64,000 nucleotides of DNA from the NCBI GenBank assembly GCA_910586345.1, contig CAJUHC010000003.1:6758-70757 (forward strand), given 5' to 3'. The DNA is from an uncultured Christensenella sp. GTDB lineage: Bacteria > Bacillota > Clostridia > Christensenellales > Borkfalkiaceae. Below the pieces are notes generated by a model. That model saw only the letters and a program-made list of their open reading frames with translations. It was not told the origin of the DNA and did not search any database. Below are positions 1-7,262 of this stretch, piece by piece; positions within the stretch are counted from its first letter, which is position 1; the number at the start of each line of letters is the position of its first letter. Made by a program: the position numbers and the translations under genes.

Positions 1-379
1 CGACGACAGCGTGACGCAAATATGCGGTCTGACGGTGACGGGGCTCAATTGCGCGTCGCTCAGAAACGATAAAATATTTAAGATTACGCCCGAAGATTCG
101 CCTAAAATTCTTTTGGCTCACGAACCCCATTTTTTCGGCAAATACGCGGAAGCGGGTTACGATTTGATTTTGTGCGGTCACGCGCACGGAGGACAATGGC
201 GTATCCCGTTCACTGGTGTAGGGCTCTATGCGCCGGGTCAGGGTAAATTTCCTGAATTAACGGCCGGCTTGCACGAAAAAGGAAAAAGCAAAATGATAAT
301 CTCGCGCGGGCTCGGAAATTCTCAATGTCCTTTACGGCTTTTCAACCGTCCCGAGATAGTGGTAATCGAAATAAATTGA
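1..379 (+). CDS. Metallophosphoesterase, C-terminal part (cut by window edge)
   Basis: The reading frame is open from the first bases, so the gene begins before the window and only about 125 C-terminal residues are seen. The motif GHAHGGQ is the C-terminal metal-ligand block of calcineurin-like phosphoesterases, and an upstream HEPHFF supplies another ligand His. The tail (SRGLGNSQ, then RPEIVVIEI) matches the YkuE/YaeI-type branch, which are membrane-associated phosphoesterases with no firmly known substrate. The family is clear; the N-terminal signal or anchor cannot be judged. The gene ends in a strong hairpin shared with the convergent carbamoyltransferase gene. Confidence 0.85.
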   Translation, partial: DDSVTQICGLTVTGLNCASLRNDKIFKITPEDSPKILLAHEPHFFGKYAEAGYDLILCGHAHGGQWRIPFTGVGLYAPGQGKFPELTAGLHEKGKSKMIISRGLGNSQCPLRLFNRPEIVVIEIN

Positions 380-380
380 A

Positions 381-409
381 ACGGAGTCCGAAATTGTTTC
401 GGACTCCGT
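381..409. terminator. Bidirectional terminator hairpin
   Basis: Perfect 13-bp stem (381-393 with 397-409) and a 3-nt loop, T-rich on the plus side and A-rich before it. It lies between two convergent genes and can serve both. Confidence 0.8.
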
Positions 410-426
410 TTTGAAGTTTTTCGGAT

Positions 427-1365
427 TTATTTTATTAAAAGCGCGAGTATAGCCTTTATAACGTGGAGTTTGTTTTCGCCCTGGTCGAGCACTATGCTGT
501 TCTTTCCGTCGATTACGTCCTCGGTTACCTCTATTCCGCGCGAGGCGGGGAGGGGGTGCATAAATACCGCATTGTGCGCGGCGAAAGCCATAAGCGCGTT
601 GTTTACCTGATAAGGTTTTAAAATATCGCGTTCTTTTTCGGATACGGCAGTATGGTAGAGATAACTGTCGGTATAAACTACGTCCGCGCCTTTTACGGCT
701 TCGACGGGGTTGTATGTCAGCATTATTTTTCCGTACTGTTCCGCGTGCGTAAGATGTTCGTTTTTAATACAGTATTCGGGCGGGGTTGCGACCGCGACTT
801 CCATTCCGCATTTTATCGCGCCCATTACCAGAGAAGCGGCGACGTTTTCACCCTTCCCGACGTAGGCTATTTTAAGACCTTCGAGTTTGCCTTTCTTTTC
901 CCAGATTGTATATAAATCGCCGAGAGTCTGCAAAGGGTTGAAATCCTCGTTTCCCGAGTTGATAACGCTTATAGGCGAAACCGTGCAGAAATCGTCAAGT
1001 TTTCTTTGTCCGATGCTTCGCGTTACGAGAGCGCCGACGCCGTAACGCGCGATTACGTCGGCTATATCTTTGATGTTTTCTCCCGCCTGCATATCCGCGT
1101 CGTTGTAAGGAAGACTAACGCACGTTCCTTCGAGCTGGCGTATGCCTATTTCGAGAGCCGAGCGCATTCTCAAAGAAGTATCGCCGAAAAGCAACGCGAC
1201 CGTAACGCCTTGGAGAATATAAGTCTTTTCGTGTGCGGCGAATTTGGCTTTCATAGCTTTCGTCGCGTAAAGAAATTCAAAGAGCTCTTCAGTGGTGAAG
1301 TCGGCGAGTTTGGTGAAGTGTTTGCGGTTTATCCCGTAGGACGGGGAATAACGATTAATATCCAT
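427..1365 (-). CDS. Ornithine carbamoyltransferase-like protein with altered active site
   Basis: 312 residues, the normal length of an ornithine carbamoyltransferase (carbamoyl phosphate + ornithine to citrulline, cytosolic trimer), alignable end to end. The conserved ligands are changed. The carbamoyl-phosphate motif STRTR is SLRMR (residues 64-68). The HPxQ motif is NPLQ (143-146), losing its His. The ornithine-binding SMG loop is absent after TDSYL. HCLP is HPLP (270-273), losing the Cys. The flanking sequence (PASRGIEVTEDV, DQGENKLH) stays OTC-like. It lies 31 bp behind queH on the same strand and probably shares its transcript; no arginine genes are nearby. It may act on another substrate or be non-catalytic, so no gene symbol is given. 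Confidence 0.75.
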   Translation of the reverse strand: MDINRYSPSYGINRKHFTKLADFTTEELFEFLYATKAMKAKFAAHEKTYILQGVTVALLFGDTSLRMRSALEIGIRQLEGTCVSLPYNDADMQAGENIKDIADVIARYGVGALVTRSIGQRKLDDFCTVSPISVINSGNEDFNPLQTLGDLYTIWEKKGKLEGLKIAYVGKGENVAASLVMGAIKCGMEVAVATPPEYCIKNEHLTHAEQYGKIMLTYNPVEAVKGADVVYTDSYLYHTAVSEKERDILKPYQVNNALMAFAAHNAVFMHPLPASRGIEVTEDVIDGKNSIVLDQGENKLHVIKAILALLIK

Positions 1366-1396
1366 AATTTAATTATACCACCGTAAGACTTTAATT

Positions 1397-1990
1397 TCAA
1401 GTATTTTCGCGCGAGTAAACGCAGCCGCAATAGTTCTGACGGTAAAGTCCGTATTCTTTGCCGAGCGCTAAGCTTTTTAAATATCCGTTCCGCTTTTTAA
1501 AATCCGAGTACAGCCATTTCGCGCGACTGCTTTTCGCAAGTTCTTCGCCTATCGAATTTATGAGTCCGGAGTTCTTTAAAGGGCTTATAGTCAAAGTCGT
1601 GGAAAAGTAATCGAATCCGCCCTCATCCGCAAGAGAGACGGTCTTTTCAAGTCTCAGCTTAAAACATACCGCGCATCTTTTACCGCCTTCTTTTTCGTTT
1701 TCGAAACCTTTGACGGCGCGGTAAAATTCTTTCGCGTCGTGCTCGTATTCCATAATGTCCGCCCAACCCGTTTCGCGGATAAAACGTATAAGTTCTTCTT
1801 TGCGCCTGAGATATTCCTCGTCCTCTATGTTCGGATTATAGAAAAGCGCGGTTATTTCGAAATGCTCTTTAAGCCTTTCGAGACACGCGGAAGAACAGGG
1901 CGCGCAGCAGCAGTGCAGCAGAAGCCGTTTTTTTTCGCCGAGCCGTCCGATTTCTTCCGTCATAAGTTTGTCGAAATTTCTTGCGTTCAT
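1397..1990 (-). CDS. queH: Epoxyqueuosine reductase QueH
   Basis: 197 residues. QueH reduces epoxyqueuosine to queuosine in tRNA, the last step of queuosine synthesis, using an Fe-S cluster. The diagnostic cysteines are present: HCCCAPCS near residue 26, the CAVC pair near residue 105, and YCGC near the C-terminus. Length and motif order match the DUF208/QueH family, which is non-homologous to the cobalamin-dependent QueG. The ATG is preceded by weak ribosome-binding sequence. It is the first gene of a probable two-gene transcript with the carbamoyltransferase homologue. Confidence 0.9.
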   Translation of the reverse strand: MNARNFDKLMTEEIGRLGEKKRLLLHCCCAPCSSACLERLKEHFEITALFYNPNIEDEEYLRRKEELIRFIRETGWADIMEYEHDAKEFYRAVKGFENEKEGGKRCAVCFKLRLEKTVSLADEGGFDYFSTTLTISPLKNSGLINSIGEELAKSSRAKWLYSDFKKRNGYLKSLALGKEYGLYRQNYCGCVYSRENT

Positions 1991-2058
1991 AAATTAATTT
2001 TACCACTGTAAGAGTAAAAATACAACAAAAATTTATTTTAAAAAATTATCAAATTAGT

Positions 2059-2087
2059 TTGGAAAAAACTTAGACTTATGGTAATAT
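2059..2087 (+). promoter_or_regulatory. Sigma-A promoter of ABC ATPase gene
   Basis: TTGGAA (2059-2064), 17-bp spacer, TAATAT (2082-2087). An AAGGAGA ribosome-binding site (2094-2100) and the ATG follow. Confidence 0.65.
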
Positions 2088-2105
2088 AAGGATAAGGAGA
2101 TTTTT

Positions 2106-3182
2106 ATGGCTGTATTGAAACTCAGCGGAGTGGACAAAGTATATCCCTCGGGCAGCGTAGCGCTGTACGGTATAAATTTACAAACCGCCGACAAAGAATT
2201 TTTTGTCGTATTGGGAGGCGAAGGAAGCGGAAAATCTACGCTTTTAAGAGTCGTTTCGGGGCTCGAAGACGTTACCGCGGGCGAAATCACTGTCGCGGGA
2301 AAGGACGTGACGGACGAGGAAATCCGAGACAGGGACCTTGCTCTCGTTTTCAGAAACAGTCCCGTTATGCCTACGATGAACGTATATGAAAATCTTGCGT
2401 ACGGTTTAAGACAGAGAAAAGCGCCCGAGGCGGTTATCGAACGGCGCGTAAAAGCCGTCGCGGGAATACTTGGATTAAACGAGGTTCTGTACCGTAAACC
2501 TAAGGTTCTTAATGCGGCTCAGAAACTGCGCGTTTCGATTGGAAGAACCGTCGTCAGAGAACCTAAGCTCTATCTTTTCGACGAACCTTTGTCGGGACTC
2601 GACGAAAAACTATCGGGAGAGCTTTTATCGGTATTGGTTAATTTACAGGCGAGAATGGAAGGCACGTTCGTTTACGCGACGAAAAGCGTTTCGGAAGCTC
2701 TTTCGGCGGGAACGCGCATAGCCGTAATTAAAAACGGTATTATCCAGCAAATAGATACGCCGTCGAATTTATACGATTATCCCGCAAACACTTACGTTGC
2801 GTTTCTGATAGGTTCTCCTACGATAAACTTCTATAACGGCGCGAAGATTATAAAGACCGAAGACGGAGCGTTCGTCGAGGACGGGGATTTCAGGCTCGCT
2901 CTTTCCGGGAAAATAATTAAAAGATTCGAAAAAATAGAAGAATACACGAATACGGGCAAAGGAGTTATAGCCGGCGTCCGTCCCGAAGATGTGGGAAAAG
3001 ACGGCGCGGACCCCGACAGACTTTATCTGTTCGATGCGGAGACGCGTCTCAGTGTTCTTTCGCGAGACGAAGGGTATATAAAAACTCGGTTCGCCGACGC
3101 GGATTATATTCCTCCGACCTATAAAGAGGAGGAAGAAATAGCTAAAAAGTACAAGCCCGCTAAAACACAAAAGAAAAAGTAA
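2106..3182 (+). CDS. MsmX/UgpC-type ABC ATPase with degenerate signature motifs
   Basis: 358 residues, close to the usual length of carbohydrate-importer ATPases, with the nucleotide-binding domain (1-230) and a C-terminal regulatory region containing a TOBE-like GVRPEDV. Walker A (GGEGSGKST, 37-45) and Walker B with catalytic Glu (LYLFDE, 155-160) are intact. The Q-loop Gln is Arg83 (VFRN), the LSGGQ signature is LNAAQ (135-139), and the H-loop His is Lys193 (ATKS). The C-terminal tail is Lys/Glu rich. The gene stands alone between promoter and terminator, with no permease or binding protein, as is usual for shared ATPases. It may bind ATP but is unlikely to be a normal ATPase; a regulatory role is possible but unproven. 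Confidence 0.8.
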   Translation: MAVLKLSGVDKVYPSGSVALYGINLQTADKEFFVVLGGEGSGKSTLLRVVSGLEDVTAGEITVAGKDVTDEEIRDRDLALVFRNSPVMPTMNVYENLAYGLRQRKAPEAVIERRVKAVAGILGLNEVLYRKPKVLNAAQKLRVSIGRTVVREPKLYLFDEPLSGLDEKLSGELLSVLVNLQARMEGTFVYATKSVSEALSAGTRIAVIKNGIIQQIDTPSNLYDYPANTYVAFLIGSPTINFYNGAKIIKTEDGAFVEDGDFRLALSGKIIKRFEKIEEYTNTGKGVIAGVRPEDVGKDGADPDRLYLFDAETRLSVLSRDEGYIKTRFADADYIPPTYKEEEEIAKKYKPAKTQKKK

Positions 3183-3189
3183 TTTCAAA

Positions 3190-3212
3190 GCCCTCCGTAA
3201 TAATCGGAGGGC
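3190..3212 (+). terminator. Rho-independent terminator
   Basis: 8-bp GC stem (3190-3197 with 3205-3212), 7-nt loop, then a T/A-rich run. It closes the ABC ATPase transcript. Confidence 0.75.
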
Positions 3213-3213
3213 G

Positions 3214-3241
3214 TTTAAAAAATCTCAGGACTGTATATAAT
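3214..3241 (+). promoter_or_regulatory. Promoter directing a likely leaderless mRNA
   Basis: TTTAAA (3214-3219), 16-bp spacer, perfect TATAAT (3236-3241). The ATG at 3250 is 8 nt after the -10 box, at the expected transcription start, and there is no Shine-Dalgarno sequence. Confidence 0.55.
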
Positions 3242-3249
3242 AATTAAAT

Positions 3250-4122
3250 ATGTGGGAAATTGTTTTAGACGCGTTTTTAGATACTTTAAAGGTTTTTCCG
3301 TTTCTCGTCGTCATTTATATTCTGATTGAGTTCATAGAACAGAAAACTTCGTTCACGCGCAATCATAAAATTTTGCAGGGCAATCTCGCTCCGCTCATAG
3401 GCTCGGCTACGGGACTCGTTCCGCAGTGCGGATTTTCCGTTATGGCGGCAAAGCTTTACGACAAAGGTCTTATACGTACGGGTACTTTTCTCGCCGTTCT
3501 GCTTTCAACTTCGGACGAAGCTCTCATAATACTTCTGTCTAGCGGGCAGAACGCTATGTACGTAATGCCCGTCATCGTAATCAAACTTATAATAGGCGTT
3601 GGGGTCGGTTATCTCGTTAACTTTATCTTTACCGCCGAAAAATTACAGGAGGCGGGACCCGAGGAAATCCACGCATATTCCTGCGGACGCGAGCACGAAG
3701 GCAAGAGCGATTTTAAAGTATTTTTCTTAAATCCTCTGTTGCACTCGCTTTTAATCGCTTTTTATCTTTTGGTCGTCAATCTCATATTCGGTTTCATAAT
3801 CAAAGCCGTCGGAGAGGATAAAATCGCGTCGTCCTTAATGATAGGCGGAGCGTATTGGCAGCCTTTCATAACCGCGCTCATAGGTCTTATTCCCAACTGC
3901 GCGTCGAGCGTCGTAATAACTCAGGCGTTCATAGATAAGGGAATATTATTCGGAAGCTGTATCGCGGGACTTTGCGCCAACGCGGGGCTGGGACTTGTGG
4001 TGCTTTTCAGAAACACGAAAAAAATAAAGCGGAACATTGTTTTCGTGATTACGCTTTATCTTATTTCGGCTGTCGCGGGGCTCGTCGTAAACTGTATTGC
4101 GGCGGCGCTGGGTTTAATATAA
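3250..4122 (+). CDS. Putative manganese/heavy-metal permease (ArsP_2-like)
   Basis: 290-residue polytopic membrane protein of about eight to ten hydrophobic segments in two similar halves. Each half carries a matching pore-type motif: GLVPQCGFS (residues 55-63) and GLIPNCASS in the second half. This duplicated motif, together with a soluble His/Cys-containing loop between the halves (HAYSCGREHEG), is characteristic of the Pfam ArsP_2 family, which databases label as putative heavy-metal or manganese exporter. Substrate and direction cannot be read from sequence. It has its own promoter and no Shine-Dalgarno; the likely leaderless start is described separately. No metal genes adjoin it; the metal-ATPase operon is 5.6 kb away. 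Confidence 0.7.
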   Translation: MWEIVLDAFLDTLKVFPFLVVIYILIEFIEQKTSFTRNHKILQGNLAPLIGSATGLVPQCGFSVMAAKLYDKGLIRTGTFLAVLLSTSDEALIILLSSGQNAMYVMPVIVIKLIIGVGVGYLVNFIFTAEKLQEAGPEEIHAYSCGREHEGKSDFKVFFLNPLLHSLLIAFYLLVVNLIFGFIIKAVGEDKIASSLMIGGAYWQPFITALIGLIPNCASSVVITQAFIDKGILFGSCIAGLCANAGLGLVVLFRNTKKIKRNIVFVITLYLISAVAGLVVNCIAAALGLI

Positions 4123-4139
4123 AATATACGTAAAAACCG

Positions 4140-4168
4140 TTGACTTAGTGTTAAACGTTTGATATAAT
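4140..4168 (+). promoter_or_regulatory. Strong sigma-A promoter of rpsU
   Basis: TTGACT (4140-4145), 17-bp spacer, TATAAT (4163-4168). The leader holds a small GNRA-loop hairpin (4179-4183 with 4188-4192). Confidence 0.85.
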
Positions 4169-4230
4169 CTATTGGTGTTCGGCGAGAGCCGATTGAAATA
4201 ACTGCTTCGGCGAAGGAGGGTAGAGAGAGT

Positions 4231-4407
4231 ATGTCCACTATAAAAGTAGGCGATAACGAGTCGGTTGAAAGCGCGTTGAGACGTTTCAAGAGAAAGTGTT
4301 CCCGCGACGGAATAATCGGCGATTTGCGCAAGAAAGAGTTTTACGAATCTCCTTCCGTAAAAAGACGCAAAAAGGCTGAGGCTGCGAGAAAAAGAAATAA
4401 AAATTAA
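4231..4407 (+). CDS. rpsU: 30S ribosomal protein S21
   Basis: 58 residues, beginning MSTIKVGDNESVESALRRF and ending in a very basic tail (RRKKAEAARKRNKN). Length, the N-terminal strand-plus-helix and the basic C-terminus are those of bacterial S21, which joins the 30S platform near the anti-Shine-Dalgarno sequence of 16S rRNA. The ribosome-binding site AAGGAGGG lies at 4213-4220. It has its own strong promoter and terminator, so it is monocistronic; the yqeY partner usual in Firmicutes is replaced by an unrecognised gene. Confidence 0.93.
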   Translation: MSTIKVGDNESVESALRRFKRKCSRDGIIGDLRKKEFYESPSVKRRKKAEAARKRNKN

Positions 4408-4415
4408 TATCGAAA

Positions 4416-4452
4416 GGTCTGTCCGAAATAAAAAATCGGTCGGACCTTTTTC
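4416..4452 (+). terminator. Rho-independent terminator of rpsU
   Basis: 11-bp stem with wobble pairs (4416-4426 with 4436-4446) followed by a T-run (4447-4451). Confidence 0.75.
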
Positions 4453-4509
4453 CTTGTAAAATAAGTCGAATAAAGTAAAAATTTGTAATTTTTTCTGAGC
4501 GGGGTTTTT

Positions 4510-4887
4510 ATGGATGATATAAAAAATATGGCGCGGGCGGCAAAACAGCGTTTGAAAAATAATTTTTGGGAAGATTGCAAAAGAAATCTCGATGCGGGAG
4601 CGTATCAGGCTCGGGAACAGGGGCTCAACGAAGTCAAAGTCAAATCCACTCTGCACGGCAGAGTCAAAAGCGAGATAAAAGGCGAAAAGCAGGACGAATT
4701 TTATCTGAAAGTCAAACGGCTTTTGGAGGAGGAGGGCGAAGTGTCCGACGCTCTCGGCAGGCTTACCGACCGCGTATATTACGACACGCTTTCTTACGAG
4801 GAAAAGCAGAGATATACTATGCAGTTATCCAACAAGTATCTCAAAGCACTTGAAAAATACAGGAAAGAAAAAGAAATAGGCATATAA
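4510..4887 (+). CDS. Hypothetical charged helical protein
   Basis: 125 residues, no signal peptide or membrane segment, rich in Lys, Glu and Arg and probably all-helical, with a central KGEKQDEFYLKVKRLLEEEGE stretch and a tyrosine-rich C-terminal part (RVYYDTLSYEEKQRYTMQ). I do not recognise the family; it does not resemble YqeY, which often follows rpsU. The ATG follows a weak GCGGGG site. It lies between two terminators and is a separate transcription unit. Base composition and codon use resemble the neighbouring real genes, and a terminator hairpin follows directly, which argues that it is expressed. Confidence 0.65.
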   Translation: MDDIKNMARAAKQRLKNNFWEDCKRNLDAGAYQAREQGLNEVKVKSTLHGRVKSEIKGEKQDEFYLKVKRLLEEEGEVSDALGRLTDRVYYDTLSYEEKQRYTMQLSNKYLKALEKYRKEKEIGI

Positions 4888-4895
4888 TGCGTGTA

Positions 4896-4933
4896 AACGT
4901 AACCTCGCTATTTTCGCGCGGTTACGTTTTTTT
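4896..4933 (+). terminator. Rho-independent terminator
   Basis: 9-bp stem (4896-4904 with 4920-4928) followed by a T7 run. Confidence 0.75.
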
Positions 4934-4945
4934 ACCCGCTTTTAT

Positions 4946-4974
4946 TTGTAATTCGGGTACGGATATGCTATAAT
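4946..4974 (+). promoter_or_regulatory. Promoter of pcrA, likely leaderless transcript
   Basis: TTGTAA (4946-4951), 17-bp spacer, TATAAT (4969-4974), with an extended -10 TGC just before it. The pcrA ATG at 4982 lies 7 nt after the -10 box and no Shine-Dalgarno is present. Confidence 0.7.
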
Positions 4975-4981
4975 TTTACAG

Positions 4982-7210
4982 ATGAATACCATACTTGACA
5001 AACTTAACGACGAACAGATAAAACCCGTGTGCGAAACCGAAGGCGCGGTTCTGGTTCTTGCGGGCGCAGGAAGCGGAAAAACCCGCGTACTGACTTCGCG
5101 CATAGCGTACATAATCTCAGAGGGCAAAGCAAGTCTTTCCTCGGTTCTCGCCATAACTTTTACGAATAAAGCGGCTGGCGAGATGAAAGAAAGACTTGAA
5201 AATATGCTCGGCGAGTCCGATACCAGATGGATATGTACTATCCATTCTATGTGCGTTAAAATTTTGAGACAGTTTTCCGAACGCGCGGGACTTAAACAGA
5301 ATTTCTCCATATACAGCGACGCCGAGCGCAACAACGTAATAAAAAAAGCCTTTCAGGAACTCGATTACGACGACGATAAACTCTTAAAAAACGCCAAATA
5401 TCATATCGGCAACGCGAAGATGCTCGGACTCGACCCGGACCAATACGGACGGAAATATCAGTCCGAGAGGAATATAGACGATATAGTGCTTATTTACGAG
5501 CGGTACGACAAGCATCTCCGTGAAAACAACGCGCTCGACTTCGACGATTTGCTTTTGGAAACTTTGCGCCTCTTGCGCAAGGATAGTGAAACTCTCGATT
5601 ATCTGTCCGACAAATTCAAATATATTCTCGTCGACGAATTTCAGGATACCAACGCGGTTCAGTACAATATAATAAAACTTCTCGCGTCGAAACACGGAAA
5701 CCTTTTCGCCGTCGGCGACGACGACCAGTCCATTTACGGCTGGCGCGGCGCGGAAATCGAAAATATTCTGCGTTTCGATAAGGACTTTCCCGACGCGAAA
5801 GTCTATAAGCTCGAAAGGAATTACCGTTCTACCAAGAACATATTGAACTTAGCGAACTCGATAATAGAACATAACGTTTCGCGGCGCGGAAAAACTCTTT
5901 GGACGGAATCCGAAGAGGGGGACAAGCCCGTCTATTATCAGGCGGACGAGGAAACTGGCGAAGCTTTGTTCGCCGCCCGTAAAATATCGGACGGCGTTGC
6001 GAGAGGCGGAAAATATTCCGACTACGCCGTTCTTATGCGCATAAACGCTCTGACCCGCTCTTACGAGCAGGAGTTTACGAAATACGGTATCCCGTACAAA
6101 GTCTTCGGCGGTTTCCGATTCTTCGAAAGAAAGGAAATAAAGGACGTGCTTGCGTATTTAAGGCTTATTTCCAATCCTTTCGACAGCGAAGCCGCGGAAC
6201 GCATCATAAACGTTCCCAAACGCGGAATAGGCGGAAAGACCGTTCAGACAATGTACGAATACGCTCAAAGCACGGGACTTTCTCTGTACGACGCGTGTCT
6301 CGACTGCGAAACGCTCAATCTGTCCAAAGGCTCTAAAGAGAAGCTCAACGGTTTTGCGGAACTGATAAAGAACTTTATAATTTCGGCGCAGGGCGTTCCC
6401 GTAAGTCAGCTTGTGCGCGACGTCATAAACGAAACCGACTTGCGTTCGGCTTACGACGACGGAACCGACGAGGGCGACGGCAAACTCGCCAACCTCGACG
6501 AATTCGTCGCTTCCGTGGACGATTTTTCAAGGCTCAACCCGAACGCGACGCTTGACGAATATTTAAGTCAGGTCACGCTGTATTCGGATACGGACGAGAT
6601 GGACGAAAGCGATTACGTGACTATCGCAACCATACACGCGGTAAAGGGGCTCGAATTCCCCTGTGTATTCATATGCGGTTTGGAAGACGGCGTAATGCCT
6701 TCCTCGCGCTCGGAAAACGACGGTAGGAGTCTGGAAGAGGAAAGGCGTCTTATGTACGTCGCGATTACCCGCGCGGAGAAAAATTTGTATCTTACGCGCT
6801 CGAAATCGCGCTATCTGTACGGACGCAGGGAGATTACGAAACCTTCTAAATTCATTCTCGAACTTGCGTCTGAACTCGGCGTAAAGACTGCTTCGTATTC
6901 GAACGCGGTATCTTCGTACAACGACGGTTATTATCGGAACAGGTCGGTATATGCTTCGTCCGACGGTTACGAAAGCGACCTTCCGCCCGTTTCCGCGTCG
7001 GTATCGTTCAGACCTGCGTTCGGTTCGTCGCCAGTTAAAAAGAAAGACGGCGCGAAAAACTACTCCGTCGGCACCCGAGTTAAACACGCTAAATTCGGTA
7101 TAGGTATGGTCGTCGCCGTCAAGAACGGCGGAACCGTTATAAACGTTGCGTTCGAGGGTCAGGGCGTCAAGGAGCTTTCGGCTTCGCTCGCTCCGTTGGA
7201 AATTATTTAA
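4982..7210 (+). CDS. pcrA: ATP-dependent DNA helicase PcrA/UvrD
   Basis: 742 residues, a full-length superfamily 1A 3'-5' helicase used in nucleotide-excision repair, rolling-circle replication and removal of RecA filaments. Motif I is AGAGSGKT (residues 27-34), motif II is VDEFQDTN, followed by GDDDQSIYGWRGA (motif III) and ATIHAVKGLEF and VAITRAEK in domain 2. The last 50 residues form the Tudor-like PcrA tail (VGTRVKHAKFGIG), which contacts RNA polymerase in B. subtilis. ligA follows after 52 bp, the common Firmicutes order. The start is placed at the ATG just after the -10 box; upstream sequence has no alternative. Confidence 0.95.
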   Translation: MNTILDKLNDEQIKPVCETEGAVLVLAGAGSGKTRVLTSRIAYIISEGKASLSSVLAITFTNKAAGEMKERLENMLGESDTRWICTIHSMCVKILRQFSERAGLKQNFSIYSDAERNNVIKKAFQELDYDDDKLLKNAKYHIGNAKMLGLDPDQYGRKYQSERNIDDIVLIYERYDKHLRENNALDFDDLLLETLRLLRKDSETLDYLSDKFKYILVDEFQDTNAVQYNIIKLLASKHGNLFAVGDDDQSIYGWRGAEIENILRFDKDFPDAKVYKLERNYRSTKNILNLANSIIEHNVSRRGKTLWTESEEGDKPVYYQADEETGEALFAARKISDGVARGGKYSDYAVLMRINALTRSYEQEFTKYGIPYKVFGGFRFFERKEIKDVLAYLRLISNPFDSEAAERIINVPKRGIGGKTVQTMYEYAQSTGLSLYDACLDCETLNLSKGSKEKLNGFAELIKNFIISAQGVPVSQLVRDVINETDLRSAYDDGTDEGDGKLANLDEFVASVDDFSRLNPNATLDEYLSQVTLYSDTDEMDESDYVTIATIHAVKGLEFPCVFICGLEDGVMPSSRSENDGRSLEEERRLMYVAITRAEKNLYLTRSKSRYLYGRREITKPSKFILELASELGVKTASYSNAVSSYNDGYYRNRSVYASSDGYESDLPPVSASVSFRPAFGSSPVKKKDGAKNYSVGTRVKHAKFGIGMVVAVKNGGTVINVAFEGQGVKELSASLAPLEII

Positions 7211-7262
7211 AACCGCGTATATCCGACGCAGTATTCAATAATAAATATATAAGGTAAAGAAT

